From contig JAXLVB010000002.1 in the NCBI GenBank assembly GCA_046329195.1, positions 620,001 to 684,000 of the forward strand: a stretch of DNA of 64,000 nucleotides, read 5' to 3'. Below, in pieces: positions 43,271 to 51,965 of this stretch (position 1 is its first letter; the number at the start of each line of letters is the position of its first letter). The notes under the pieces were generated by a model. That model was given only the letters and a program-made list of their open reading frames with translations. It was not told where the DNA came from and did no database searches. Made by a program: the position numbers and the translations under genes. Origin of the DNA: JAXLVB01 sp046329195. Its GTDB lineage: Bacteria; Bacteroidota; Bacteroidia; Cytophagales; Spirosomataceae.

Positions 43271-45535
43271 ATGTTGAAAGTAGCCAAGTACACCATCCTT
43301 CATTACTGCCTGTTTTTTTCTCGAAACGGTACGTTCATTTTTTGGATGGCAACCGTTCTCTGTAGTTTCACAGCGCAGGCCTCGCACATTGTAGGAGGAG
43401 AAATTGAATTAAAGGCTGTAACTAATCAACAGGGTGCTACTCATGAACTGACGCTAAATCTTTACTTCGATGCCATTTATGGTCGCCCGCAAGCTGAAGA
43501 CCAACAAATCACGCTGTATTTTTTCAGGAAACGAGACAACAGTTTGATGGGTACGGCATTACTCCCTCAAGTTAGTGACGACTACATCACCTACAACAAA
43601 CCCTCTTGTGCTATTGGAGATTTAGCAACTCGATTGATCAAGTACACCACCTTAGTAAACCTTGAGCCTGACAAATTTGACGATGAGCAAGGCTATTACA
43701 TTGTTTGGGAAAAATGTTGTAGGAATGCCGCCATTACCAACCTCCAAAATCCGGGCGGAACAGGGGCTACTTTTTATTTGCAGTTTCCTGCACTCAAACA
43801 AAACGGAAAAGCAATCGCCTATTCCTCGCCTCATTTTCAGCCAATTATTTCTGATTATATCTGTATCAACCAAGCCTTCACTTTCGAGTTTGGGGCTACT
43901 GATCCCGATGGCGACAAACTGGTTTATAGTATGGCTCCGCCCTTTAGAGGAACGGCCTCAACGGGCAATCCAACACCTATTTCAACGGGCAATACTGCTT
44001 TTTCTACGGTTGTATGGAATACGGGTTATAGTCCAACCAATGCCATTCCAGGGCCGATTCCGCTACGAATTGACAAAGAAACAGGACGGCTACAAGTTAC
44101 AGCCGGACAACTCGGGCTGTTTGCTTTTGCTGTGCTGATTGAAGAGTATCGAGATGGTAAAAAAATTGGAGAAACGCACCGAGAATTTCAGCTAAAGGTG
44201 GTGGATTGCCCTAAAAATGACCCGCCCCTTGCCTTGCTTCGAGAAAAAGGCAAAAGTACCTTCTACAACGAAAAAGACATCTTACGAGTTGCCGCTGACC
44301 AGTCAAAGTGCTTTAATATCTTAATTACTGACCGCAATGTGGGACAAAAAGTTTCGATTGTGGTACGAAACGTCAATTTTACAGATGCTGGCGTTACCAT
44401 TACGCCCAATCAATTTACTCCTACTTCTACAACTGATACGCTACGAACGCAGATCTGCTTTGGAAACTGTACAGAAAGCGAAAACGGCAAAGCATTGGTT
44501 TTTGAAGTCATTGCCAGCGACGACGGGTGCCCCTTTCCCCAACGAGACACCTTACGAGTCTATATGGTGGTTGACCCGCAATCTAACAACAAACCAACAG
44601 TTAGTACTGATTTGCCAAACAATCAAGCTACGGTAGTAGTTGGAACTCCCATTACCTTCAAAGTTAATGGCAACGATATTGACAACGATAAAATAGTCTT
44701 AGAAGGAAAAGGTAGAGGTTTTTCGCTCCCTTTGGCTGGCATGAATTTCCCAACTATACAAGGTATGGGTAAGTTAACGCAAACGTTTAGTTGGACTCCT
44801 ACTTGCAGTCAAGTAACAGGCAAAGAGTATGTCATTGATTTTGTGATTACTGACACCAGGTGCAGTACAGGCAAAAAAGATTCGGTTAGTGTAAAGCTAT
44901 TAGCAGTTCCTCGTACAAGCAAACCGCCAGAAGTTGTCACGACGCTTCCTGGAAATAGTTTAGAATTGACAGTAACGGCTTCGACAGGGCCCATTACCTT
45001 TGATGTAATTGCCACAGACCCCGACAATGACCCCATTACTTTGACTGGAGTAGGACGAGGTTTTGTTTTGTCGTCGGTCGAAATGGTTTTTGAAAACAAA
45101 GTAGGAACAGGCAGAATCACCTCTCCTTTCAGCTGGACGCCCGACTGCAAAGCCCTCAATGGCAAAGATGATGCTACGTATGTCATTGATTTTATCACAG
45201 AAGATAACTCATGCCAACCCAACCGATTTGATACAGTAACCGTTACATTAAGCTTAAAAAATCTTCTGGTCAGTTACGAAATCAAAACCCCAAATGTGTT
45301 TACTCCAAACGGCGATGGAAAAAATGATTATTTTACGATTCTAAACCTACCTCCTGACAACTGCACCGAGCAGTTTTTGGGTGTAGAGATTTACAATCGT
45401 TGGGGTGGCTTAGCCTATGAGTCGAAAGACCGAAACTTCAAGTGGTATGGCGAAAGTTTCGCCGCAGGAGAGTATTTTTACTCGGTGCGATACACCAAGC
45501 GAAATTATAAAGGCACTGTTAGTTTATTAAAATAA
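43271..45535 (+). CDS. Surface protein with T9SS type B (gliding-motility-associated) sorting domain
   Basis: 754 residues. Signal region ending near AQASHIVGGEIE, the typical N-terminus of this Bacteroidota family, followed by Ig/cadherin-like beta domains with Asp-rich loops (FGATDPDGDKLVYS, GNDIDNDKIVL, ATDPDNDPITL) that probably bind calcium. The last 90 residues (NVFTPNGDGKNDYFTI, VEIYNRWGG, AAGEYFYSV) form the type B C-terminal domain of T9SS cargo, secreted with a PorP/SprF-like partner that is not seen nearby. No catalytic motif. Probable adhesin or cell-surface matrix component. The stop is 5 bases from that of the convergent CHRD gene. Confidence 0.88.
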   Translation: MLKVAKYTILHYCLFFSRNGTFIFWMATVLCSFTAQASHIVGGEIELKAVTNQQGATHELTLNLYFDAIYGRPQAEDQQITLYFFRKRDNSLMGTALLPQVSDDYITYNKPSCAIGDLATRLIKYTTLVNLEPDKFDDEQGYYIVWEKCCRNAAITNLQNPGGTGATFYLQFPALKQNGKAIAYSSPHFQPIISDYICINQAFTFEFGATDPDGDKLVYSMAPPFRGTASTGNPTPISTGNTAFSTVVWNTGYSPTNAIPGPIPLRIDKETGRLQVTAGQLGLFAFAVLIEEYRDGKKIGETHREFQLKVVDCPKNDPPLALLREKGKSTFYNEKDILRVAADQSKCFNILITDRNVGQKVSIVVRNVNFTDAGVTITPNQFTPTSTTDTLRTQICFGNCTESENGKALVFEVIASDDGCPFPQRDTLRVYMVVDPQSNNKPTVSTDLPNNQATVVVGTPITFKVNGNDIDNDKIVLEGKGRGFSLPLAGMNFPTIQGMGKLTQTFSWTPTCSQVTGKEYVIDFVITDTRCSTGKKDSVSVKLLAVPRTSKPPEVVTTLPGNSLELTVTASTGPITFDVIATDPDNDPITLTGVGRGFVLSSVEMVFENKVGTGRITSPFSWTPDCKALNGKDDATYVIDFITEDNSCQPNRFDTVTVTLSLKNLLVSYEIKTPNVFTPNGDGKNDYFTILNLPPDNCTEQFLGVEIYNRWGGLAYESKDRNFKWYGESFAAGEYFYSVRYTKRNYKGTVSLLK

Positions 45536-45540
45536 TGCCT

Positions 45541-45969
45541 TTAATTCGACTCTGGGGTAAGCTGTCCTCTAATCTCGCCATTGGCATACAAAGCACTATG
45601 GATGTCCACGTAGTAATTACCCGCCAATAAATCTTTTTCTTGGTCAGTTGTCAACGCTGCAGTAGTGGCCGTAAATGGGGTAGTAAAAGACGTTCCCAAG
45701 TTGAACACAACGGCACCCGTTACGCCTACTGCGCCTTTATGGATGTGCCACGCATTAGGAGTCAGTCCTTCGTAAGTAATGGTATAGGTAAGTACTCTGG
45801 TAGCTCTATAATATTTAGCAACCACGGTGCCACGAGCCGCACTGGCGGTGGCAGGAGCCATGTTTTTGCCCGTTAGTGTCATCGTAAAATCCACATAGTT
45901 GGCCGTTGTATTGTCTTCTTTACACGCAAAAAAGGCAAATAATACTACCAGAAAACTCAAATTTTTCAT
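45541..45969 (-). CDS. CHRD domain lipoprotein
   Basis: 142 residues. Lipobox FFAC at about residue 16 (LFAFFACKED) predicts a lipoprotein. The CHRD domain shows MTLTGKNMAPATASAARGT, LTYTITYEGLTPNAWHIHKG and DLLAGNYYVDIHSALYANGEIRGQL, the classic pattern. The domain (named after chordin) has no established bacterial function. It lies 38 bases after the BatE-like gene on the same strand. Confidence 0.9.
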   Translation of the reverse strand: MKNLSFLVVLFAFFACKEDNTTANYVDFTMTLTGKNMAPATASAARGTVVAKYYRATRVLTYTITYEGLTPNAWHIHKGAVGVTGAVVFNLGTSFTTPFTATTAALTTDQEKDLLAGNYYVDIHSALYANGEIRGQLTPESN

Positions 45970-46007
45970 AGTAACGTTACGTAATTAGTGAAAACGGAAA
46001 TAAACTA

Positions 46008-46739
46008 TTAATCAACAACCCACACATTCTGCTTGCGAATATACATTAATTGATTGTCCCAAAGCACTCGATACCAAATATCATCACTGCTTAGTACGTT
46101 AAGACGGTGCCCTCTGTCTATTATATCCAAAACGGGTGCCGCTGCCGACGGGTCATTACGCAAAAACACTTTATCTTGATTCACGATAGCACTTTGATAC
46201 GAGTCCGGCAAGTTTATCAGTAGCCCACTGCCCGTCAAGAACAACAACAAGCCAAGTTTTTGTTTAAACGGAATAAACTCATTGCGTAATCGCTTATAAA
46301 GCAGTACACCAAAAATATATGCCCCTAGCAGTACCAATAGTGCAAACAAATAATGAGCATATTCTTTATAGAGCATCACAAAAAAGTTCAAATCGTTTAG
46401 CTCATACCCTTTCAGCCCATGGTCAGTAGCAAGCTGACTCATTCGTTTCAGAATCGTTTCGTTCGGTTGTTTTTCATAAGCGAGGTTCAAGTAATACAAT
46501 TCCTTCGAAACATCGTTTTGCTGCTCATAAATTGAGGCCAATTTTAGATAAATTTTTGACGAATGCGGAACATTCCTAATCAGAGTTTCCTCAAAAAGGC
46601 GACCCGATTGCTCAAAATCATGTTTTTTATACAATTCATCCGCTTTTCTAAGTGTTTCATTTATCACCTGAGAATGAGCTATTTGTAGGAAAAGTACAAA
46701 AAATAGTAAGAAAAAAATGAGTTTTTTTAGACAAGACAT
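46008..46739 (-). CDS. BatE-like protein: TPR, membrane helices and SH3-like domain
   Basis: 243 residues from ATG 46739 (the GTG at 46745 is less likely and lies in the divergent tRNA promoter). Signal peptide (LFLQIAHSQ), two to three TPRs (LRKADELYKKHDFEQSGRLF, YLKLASIYEQQNDVSKE), two hydrophobic segments at about 122-148 and 165-182, then a C-terminal SH3-like domain (VFLRNDPSAAAPVLDIIDRG). This is the layout of BatE from Bacteroidota aerotolerance operons, but no batA-D or moxR genes are adjacent. The function is unknown. Confidence 0.75.
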   Translation of the reverse strand: MSCLKKLIFFLLFFVLFLQIAHSQVINETLRKADELYKKHDFEQSGRLFEETLIRNVPHSSKIYLKLASIYEQQNDVSKELYYLNLAYEKQPNETILKRMSQLATDHGLKGYELNDLNFFVMLYKEYAHYLFALLVLLGAYIFGVLLYKRLRNEFIPFKQKLGLLLFLTGSGLLINLPDSYQSAIVNQDKVFLRNDPSAAAPVLDIIDRGHRLNVLSSDDIWYRVLWDNQLMYIRKQNVWVVD

Positions 46740-46770
46740 TTGCACTATACTTTAAAAAAGCCTACCTTTG
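46739..46770 (+). promoter_or_regulatory. Promoter of tRNA-Lys
   Basis: TTTG (46739-46742), 20 bases, TACCTTTG (46763-46770): a full consensus match. It touches the start codon of the divergent BatE-like gene. Confidence 0.75.
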
Positions 46771-46805
46771 CACCGCAATTAAGGAAAACAACGCCGCATT
46801 TGCAA

Positions 46806-46878
46806 GATTCCGTAGCTCAGTTGGTAGAGCAATACACTTTTAATGTATGGGTCCTGGGTTCGAGTCCCAGCGGGATCA
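46806..46878 (+). tRNA. tRNA-Lys (TTT)
   Basis: Complete cloverleaf: acceptor GATTCCG/CGGGATC with one T-G wobble, D arm GCTC/GAGC, anticodon stem ATACA/TGTAT with loop CTTTTAA (TTT at 46839-46841), T arm CTGGG/CCCAG, discriminator A. CCA is not encoded. Confidence 0.97.
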
Positions 46879-46881
46879 CAA

Positions 46882-46928
46882 CCAACAAAAAAGGTCGATT
46901 TGAAATTCAAATCGACCTTTTTTGTTGG
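46882..46928 (+). terminator. Terminator after tRNA-Lys
   Basis: A perfect 21 bp stem around a 5-base loop, including AAAAAAGGTCGATTTG and its complement ending in TTTTTT. Immediately follows the tRNA. Confidence 0.92.
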
Positions 46929-47035
46929 TTTCTAATTAGCCTTCAAACCGTATTTTTTCAGCTTCTCCACCCTATTTTTTTGAATTTCTTAGGCAGTGTG
47001 CTTAGTTTTATCTACAAATTATTTTTATAGACATC

Positions 47036-47716
47036 ATGAAAAAAATCGGCGTACTTCTCCACGGCTGTGGAGTGTTTGATGGAACCGAGATACAAGAAGC
47101 GGTTCTGACGATGTTAGCAATCAAAGAGGCAGGTGCCGATTATATCTGTTTGGCGCCCAATGTTACCCAACACCATGTTTTGAATCATATTACCGGCGAA
47201 GAAATGCCCGAAACCCGTAGTGTGCTTATTGAGTCTGCCCGGATTGCCAGAGGTGAAATTTTGGATATTGAAAATGTAAACTTGGCAGAATTAGATGGAA
47301 TTGCGATGCCCGGTGGATTTGGTACTGCCAAAAACATCACTACCTGGGCTTTTGAAGGACCACATGGAGCCATCAATCCAACTGTACAGCAGTTCTTGGT
47401 AGGGGCTATAAAAATGAAAATCCCGATAGCAGCCCTATGTATGAGTCCTACCACATTGGCAAAAGCGCTGGAAGGTAGTGGTTTTGCTGCTACACTGACG
47501 GTTGGCTCTACGGCGGAGGCTTCACCTTACGATATTGCAGGTATAGCAGAGGGTATAGCATCTATCGGACATCATCATCAAATGGCAACGATTAACGAAA
47601 TTGCCATTGACTCAGCCCTTAAAATCGTAACCGCCCCTTGTTATATGATGGAAGCCTCTATTATGGACGTTCGAAACAACATTAAACAGGCAATTGATGC
47701 CTTACTGGAACTTTGA
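47036..47716 (+). CDS. elbB: ElbB-type DJ-1/PfpI family protein (glyoxalase)
   Basis: 226 residues, one DJ-1/PfpI domain. N-terminus KKIGVLLHGCGVFDGTEIQE, then GIAMPGGFGTAKN (Glu/Gly loop region) and ALCMSPTTLAKAL with the nucleophilic-elbow Cys, and GHHHQM late. ElbB is historically linked to isoprenoid synthesis and has glyoxalase activity in E. coli. It stands alone between two terminators; no signal peptide. Confidence 0.93.
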   Translation: MKKIGVLLHGCGVFDGTEIQEAVLTMLAIKEAGADYICLAPNVTQHHVLNHITGEEMPETRSVLIESARIARGEILDIENVNLAELDGIAMPGGFGTAKNITTWAFEGPHGAINPTVQQFLVGAIKMKIPIAALCMSPTTLAKALEGSGFAATLTVGSTAEASPYDIAGIAEGIASIGHHHQMATINEIAIDSALKIVTAPCYMMEASIMDVRNNIKQAIDALLEL

Positions 47717-47730
47717 TTGTAGCTTTGAAC

Positions 47731-47768
47731 AAGCGAAAAGAGAGCCAGCTGGCTCTCTTTTCGCTTGT
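47731..47768. terminator. Bidirectional terminator between elbB and the DUF3127 gene
   Basis: A perfect palindrome with a 19-base arm (CAAGCGAAAAGAGAGCCAG). Both genes converge on it. T tracts are short but present in both directions (CTCTTTTC). Confidence 0.8.
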
Positions 47769-47786
47769 GGGAGCATCATCCCACTT

Positions 47787-48185
47787 TTAGAAAGGTAGCT
47801 CATCGGCACCGTCTTCTGAAAACGAAGGTAGGGTGTCGTTAAACGTACTTTTAGGAGGGCCAAACGACGATGGGCTGCTTGCAGGGGTGCTTGGTTGAGC
47901 TATTGTGTTAGAATCTGCCAGTTCGATACGCCAAGCTCTGGCGTCGGTGTACCAGCGGTCGTTGTAATCACGAGATTCTAAATTGAAACTCACCTTGAGC
48001 ACATCGCCAATCGTAAATTGATTAAGGTCACCCACCTTGTCACCCCAAACAGAGAAACAAACTTTTTTGGGGTATTGGTCTTGGGTCTCCACAATGAATT
48101 CTTGCTTGCGCCAAGCACCATTTTTGCCCGCCCCTGTTACTTCGGGCATTAACTTTACTAAAGTTGCAGTTAGTTCTAAAGCCAT
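47787..48185 (-). CDS. DUF3127 domain protein with SSB-like acidic tail
   Basis: 132 residues from ATG 48185 (MALELTATLVKLMPEV); the longer reading from 48218 lacks support. The N-terminal 90 residues are a predicted OB-fold (WRKQEFIVETQDQYPKKVCF, FTIGDVLKVSFNLESRDY, WYTDARAWRIEL). A Ser/Pro/Thr-rich linker follows, and the protein ends in EDGADELPF, closely similar to the acidic tip of SSB. Likely a single-strand DNA or RNA binder that recruits partners (inference). Convergent with elbB. Confidence 0.85.
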   Translation of the reverse strand: MALELTATLVKLMPEVTGAGKNGAWRKQEFIVETQDQYPKKVCFSVWGDKVGDLNQFTIGDVLKVSFNLESRDYNDRWYTDARAWRIELADSNTIAQPSTPASSPSSFGPPKSTFNDTLPSFSEDGADELPF

Positions 48186-48273
48186 TTCAAAAAAATTAAA
48201 TTGATTTTTGCCTATCAATCAGGCTTTTATTGCAATGTGGTGTAAAAATACTCTTTTTTTCCATTTTTTGCTA

Positions 48274-48304
48274 TTTGGAAAATACGAATGATTCACTACT
48301 TTTG
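48274..48304 (+). promoter_or_regulatory. Promoter of tRNA-Leu
   Basis: TTTG (48274-48277), 19 bases, TACTTTTG (48297-48304); tRNA starts 18 bases later. Confidence 0.75.
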
Positions 48305-48321
48305 CGCTCCGAAAGTACGCT

Positions 48322-48405
48322 GGCCACGTGGTGGAATTGGTAGACACGCTACTTTGAGGGGGTAGTGCTCGTAAGGGCATGGGAGTTCGAGTCTCCCCGT
48401 GGTCA
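48322..48405 (+). tRNA. tRNA-Leu (GAG)
   Basis: 84 bases with acceptor GGCCACG/CGTGGTC (one G-T pair), a class II long variable arm (TGCTCGTAAGGGCA), anticodon GAG at 48356-48358, T arm GGGAG/CTCCC, discriminator A. CCA is not encoded. Confidence 0.95.
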
Positions 48406-48408
48406 CTC

Positions 48409-48439
48409 AAAAATCCCGAATTGCTTCGGGATTTTTTTT
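48409..48439 (+). terminator. Terminator after tRNA-Leu
   Basis: AAAAATCCCGAA, loop TTGC, TTCGGGATTTTT plus further T residues. It runs into the stop codon of the convergent deoxynucleoside kinase gene (48438). Confidence 0.9.
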
Positions 48440-49049
48440 ATCCATAAAGCAAGGCCTTATCTACTAGTTCAATCACTTTGTTCATATCTTCTGGCCGATT
48501 GGCATAATCCAAATCGTTTACCTCTATTACCAACACTTTGCCATCTTTGTAGTTGGCAATAAACTCTTCATAGTATCGGTTAAGGTCTGTGAGGTACTTT
48601 TCGGAGATGTTTGATTCAAAATCTCGCCCTCTCTTCCGAATTTGTCCTACCAATTTTTTAAGGTCCGCTTTCAAGTAAATCATCAAATCGGGTGGTTTTA
48701 CCACACTCATCATAATTTCAAAAAGGGCTAAATAACTTTCGTAATCTCGCTGACTCATATAGCCAGATTCATAGAGATTCTTGGCAAAAATGTGTGCATC
48801 TTCGTAAATAGTACGGTCTTGGATAATCCGTTGCGTACTGTCCATAATGTGCATGACTTGCTCAAAACGGCTTTTTAAAAAATAAATTTGAAGATTAAAC
48901 GACCACCGCTCCATATCTGAATAGAAGTCGGCCAAATAGGGATTGCCCTCTACGGCTTCATAAAACACTTCCCATCCAAAATGTTTTGCTAATAATGAGG
49001 CCAGGGTGGTTTTACCTGCGCCAATGTTTCCTGTTACTGCAATGTGCAT
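48438..49049 (-). CDS. Deoxynucleoside kinase family protein
   Basis: 203 residues. P-loop GNIGAGKT at 7-14, the substrate-binding phrase FYEAVEGNPYLADFY, the DRTIYEDAHIF motif (DRS-like), and a lid with QIRKRGRDFE. It phosphorylates deoxynucleosides for salvage, fitting the nucleoside phosphorylase and dCMP deaminase elsewhere in the window. Single gene. Whether it prefers deoxyadenosine/deoxyguanosine or pyrimidines cannot be told. Confidence 0.93.
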   Translation of the reverse strand: MHIAVTGNIGAGKTTLASLLAKHFGWEVFYEAVEGNPYLADFYSDMERWSFNLQIYFLKSRFEQVMHIMDSTQRIIQDRTIYEDAHIFAKNLYESGYMSQRDYESYLALFEIMMSVVKPPDLMIYLKADLKKLVGQIRKRGRDFESNISEKYLTDLNRYYEEFIANYKDGKVLVIEVNDLDYANRPEDMNKVIELVDKALLYG

Positions 49050-49169
49050 AAGTTAGGTAGAGATTATTCGATTTTACCTGAGCCTTATTGTGGCAAGGCC
49101 ATTTCATCAAAAAATGATGTTGCAAGATAGGGATTTCGTTGCAAGAGAACACAAACTGTGAAAAAAACG

Positions 49170-49177
49170 TAATTTTG
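49170..49177 (+). promoter_or_regulatory. Putative -7 box for trhO (TAATTTTG)
   Basis: TAATTTTG fits TAnnTTTG, 31 bases before the ATG at 49209; no clear -33 box at the right distance. Confidence 0.45.
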
Positions 49178-49208
49178 CAGCTGTTTCAACTATTTGTTTT
49201 TAAGTATC

Positions 49209-50186
49209 ATGAATTTAGACTATCAAGTTCTGCTGTATTACTACTATGCCCCTATCCAAAATCCTAATCAGTATCGGGAAGAGCAACATCAATTTTGCCT
49301 AGCGCATCATTTGTTAGGGCGGATTATTATTGCAAAAGAAGGTCTAAACGGAACGATTTCGGGCTTGGCTGCCGACTGCGAAGCCTACATGAAATGGGTT
49401 AAAAGCGATCCTAGGTTCTGTGACATTGACTTCAAAGTTGAAGCTACCTCTACTCACACCTTTCAAAAATTACATGTTCGGGTCAAAGAAGAAATCGTTA
49501 ATTCGGATTTGCCCGTAAATCCACTTGAGCGCACCGGAGTTCATCTGGAACCTGCTGAGTTTAAGCAAATGCTCAATGACCCCGATGTTGTGCTGGTGGA
49601 TATGCGCTCTAACTATGAACACAGCGTTGGTAAATTTAAGGGAGCCATTACTTTTGACATGGAAAACCTCCGTGAATTGCCTGAGCATGTGGATGAGATT
49701 GCCCACCTAAAAAACAAGAAGGTGATTACTTATTGTACGGGTGGTATTAAATGCGAAAAAGCTTCAGCGTATTTGCTCAAACAAGGCTTTGAGAATGTTT
49801 ATCAGTTGCATGGCGGTATTATCAAATACGGTATTGAAGAAGGTGGCGAAAACTTTGACGGAAAATGCTATGTATTTGACAACCGTGTGGCCGTAGATGT
49901 AAATAAGGTCAATCCAGCCGTTATTTCACATTGCTACCTTTGTGGAACAGAATGCGACCGTATGGTGAACTGTGCTAATCCAGAATGCAACAATCACGTG
50001 CCCATCTGCGAAAAATGTGGTATTGAAATGGAGGGAGCCTGTTCTGTGGAATGCAAGTCTCATCCGCAAAAAAGGCCCTACAACGGTACGGGGTATTATG
50101 CTAAAGAATCGGATAATTACACCCCTGAGTTTGGTTACAAAAGCTTCAAAAAATCACAAGAATTTCTTGAAGGTTCGGTTAAGTAA
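49209..50186 (+). CDS. trhO: tRNA uridine-34 hydroxylase, rhodanese family (TrhO/YceA)
   Basis: 325 residues from ATG 49209 (MNLDYQVLLYYYY); a TTG at 49194 is unlikely. N-terminal acylphosphatase-like part (LGRIIIAKEGLNGTISG), a rhodanese domain with the Cys loop YCTGGIKCEKAS, and a C-terminal Cys-rich region (CYLCGTECDRMVNCANPEC, CEKCG) that may bind zinc. The family makes 5-hydroxyuridine at the tRNA wobble position. A strong terminator follows. Confidence 0.94.
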   Translation: MNLDYQVLLYYYYAPIQNPNQYREEQHQFCLAHHLLGRIIIAKEGLNGTISGLAADCEAYMKWVKSDPRFCDIDFKVEATSTHTFQKLHVRVKEEIVNSDLPVNPLERTGVHLEPAEFKQMLNDPDVVLVDMRSNYEHSVGKFKGAITFDMENLRELPEHVDEIAHLKNKKVITYCTGGIKCEKASAYLLKQGFENVYQLHGGIIKYGIEEGGENFDGKCYVFDNRVAVDVNKVNPAVISHCYLCGTECDRMVNCANPECNNHVPICEKCGIEMEGACSVECKSHPQKRPYNGTGYYAKESDNYTPEFGYKSFKKSQEFLEGSVK

Positions 50187-50227
50187 CTCCTAATCAACCA
50201 CTTGTGAATTAATTTTTAGCAAGCGAA

Positions 50228-50290
50228 CGAATTAAGTCCCGATTTGGTTTTAGTTTTTTACCAATCGAATCGGGACTTAATTCGTTTTTT
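50228..50290 (+). terminator. Terminator after trhO
   Basis: A 17 bp stem (CGAATTAAGTCCCGATT with its complement), inner TTGGT/ACCAA pairing, and TTTTTT at 50285-50290. Confidence 0.88.
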
Positions 50291-50308
50291 CACTTTACAA
50301 CAAACCAC

Positions 50309-51187
50309 ATGAATCGCTACCCAGCATCTGAATTAGTACTGAATCCCGACGGCAGTGTATATCATTTGCACTTACGCCCTGAGCACATTGCCGATACTAT
50401 TATTGCGGTAGGAGACCCTGAACGAGTAGCCAAAATCTCAAAGCATTTTGACCATATTGAGTTCAAGACTGCCAAGCGGGAGTTTGTGACGCATACAGGC
50501 TATGTAGGTAAGAAGCGCTTAACGGTGATTTCGAGCGGGATTGGAACGGATAATGTTGAAATTTTGATGAACGAATTAGATGCCTTGGTAAATATTGATT
50601 TGGAACAGCGTTGTGACAAACCCGAAAAAAAATCGCTGTCCATCGTTCGGATAGGCACGTCGGGTTGCTTACAGCAGCATATCCCGATTGATTCGATTGT
50701 GGTATCGGAATGGGGGATTGGCTTGGATGGACTTAACGACTTTTATCAGACTCAAGTCTCTGATTTTCAAAAAAATACCTGCGAGCAACTGCAACAACAC
50801 CTCAACCTCAACCTTCTCCCTTATTTAGAAAAAGGGTCGGAACAGCTTGCTTCGTTTTTTTTAGCTAATAATCAGTTTGGTTGGGAAAAAGGAACTACGC
50901 TCACTTGCCCAGGCTTTTATGCGCCACAAGGTCGCCAGATTCGGTTTACCTCTCGGATTGATGGGTATATCCAAAAGCTAAAATCCTTTTCAGCAGAGGG
51001 GATTAACTTAACCAACTTTGAGATGGAAACCGCTGGTTATTACCTATTTGCCAATCTATTGGGTCATCAAATGCTGTCTATCAGCGCTATTTTGGCTAAT
51101 CGGATTGACCATCAGTTTTCGGCCAATCCAGAAAAAATTGTTGAGAAGCTAATCGGGCAAGTACTCGAAAAAATGGAATCCTTGTAA
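50309..51187 (+). CDS. Nucleoside phosphorylase (uridine phosphorylase-like)
   Basis: 292 residues. PNP/UDP family: AVGDPERVAKI (phosphate-binding), VISSGIGTDNVEILMNEL, VRIGTSGCLQ, and the late NFEMETAGYYLF with the ribose-binding Glu. It splits nucleosides with phosphate for salvage; uridine is the most likely substrate by resemblance but not certain. It lacks a signal peptide. Its stop is one base from that of the convergent LytTR regulator. Confidence 0.9.
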   Translation: MNRYPASELVLNPDGSVYHLHLRPEHIADTIIAVGDPERVAKISKHFDHIEFKTAKREFVTHTGYVGKKRLTVISSGIGTDNVEILMNELDALVNIDLEQRCDKPEKKSLSIVRIGTSGCLQQHIPIDSIVVSEWGIGLDGLNDFYQTQVSDFQKNTCEQLQQHLNLNLLPYLEKGSEQLASFFLANNQFGWEKGTTLTCPGFYAPQGRQIRFTSRIDGYIQKLKSFSAEGINLTNFEMETAGYYLFANLLGHQMLSISAILANRIDHQFSANPEKIVEKLIGQVLEKMESL

Positions 51188-51188
51188 G

Positions 51189-51896
51189 TTACGAAATATA
51201 TTTCTGCTCAAACGATTCTAAGAATTTTTTACCGATAGGAATCTCGGTTTTACCAATGAGTAGTTTATATTTGACAAATGAGGTGATTTTGTCAAGTGCA
51301 ACAATAAATGATAAGTGAACTCGGCAAAATTGCTCCATCGGTAGTTTTGACTCAATACCCTTTAAATTGAGACGGGTCAAGATTGGTTTAAGTTGAAAAT
51401 TAACATAAATCTTCACGTAATCTTTTAGTCCTTCAATGTAGGTAATCTCGTCGAAATAGATTTTCACTTGCTTGTATTCAGCATAAACCACAAAAAAACC
51501 TCGTTCTTTAGGCGCAGAGCTTTGTTGTTTTAACTGCCACAAATCAAATGCTTTTTGTGTAGCTTTTTGAAGCCTGACAAATGGATAAGGCTTGAGCAAA
51601 TAATCTACTACGTTTAGTTCGTACCCATCGAGCGCATATTGCTCAAACGCCGTTGTAAAAATCACCATTGGAGGGTTTTCTAAACCTTTCAAAAACTGAA
51701 TTCCGTTTAATGTTGGCATTTGAATATCTAAAAACATCAGATCAATCTCTCCAGTTTTAAGTAGAGCCACTGCATCTGAAGGATTTGCGAAAATTCCTTT
51801 TAATTCAACAAACGAGAATTTTTTGAGGTCGTCCGCAATCATTTGCAGAGCAAAAGGCTCATCGTCAATCGCAATACATCGGATCAAAGTTGCCAT
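51189..51896 (-). CDS. LytTR family response regulator
   Basis: 235 residues. Receiver domain (1-120) with acidic pocket DDE at 11-13, phosphoacceptor Asp57 in FLDIQMP, conserved Thr (IFTTAFEQYA) and Lys in YLLKPYPF. The C-terminal LytTR DNA-binding domain occupies about 135-235 (ITYIEGLKDYVKIYVN, FCRVHLSFIVALDKI). It pairs with the histidine kinase gene just upstream on the same strand (69-base gap). Target promoters are not evident. Confidence 0.95.
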   Translation of the reverse strand: MATLIRCIAIDDEPFALQMIADDLKKFSFVELKGIFANPSDAVALLKTGEIDLMFLDIQMPTLNGIQFLKGLENPPMVIFTTAFEQYALDGYELNVVDYLLKPYPFVRLQKATQKAFDLWQLKQQSSAPKERGFFVVYAEYKQVKIYFDEITYIEGLKDYVKIYVNFQLKPILTRLNLKGIESKLPMEQFCRVHLSFIVALDKITSFVKYKLLIGKTEIPIGKKFLESFEQKYIS

Positions 51897-51965
51897 GATG
51901 AGTTTATTGAATAAAAGGAATTAAAAATAAAAGCACTTGATTATCAACCATCTAAATTGCAGTTT

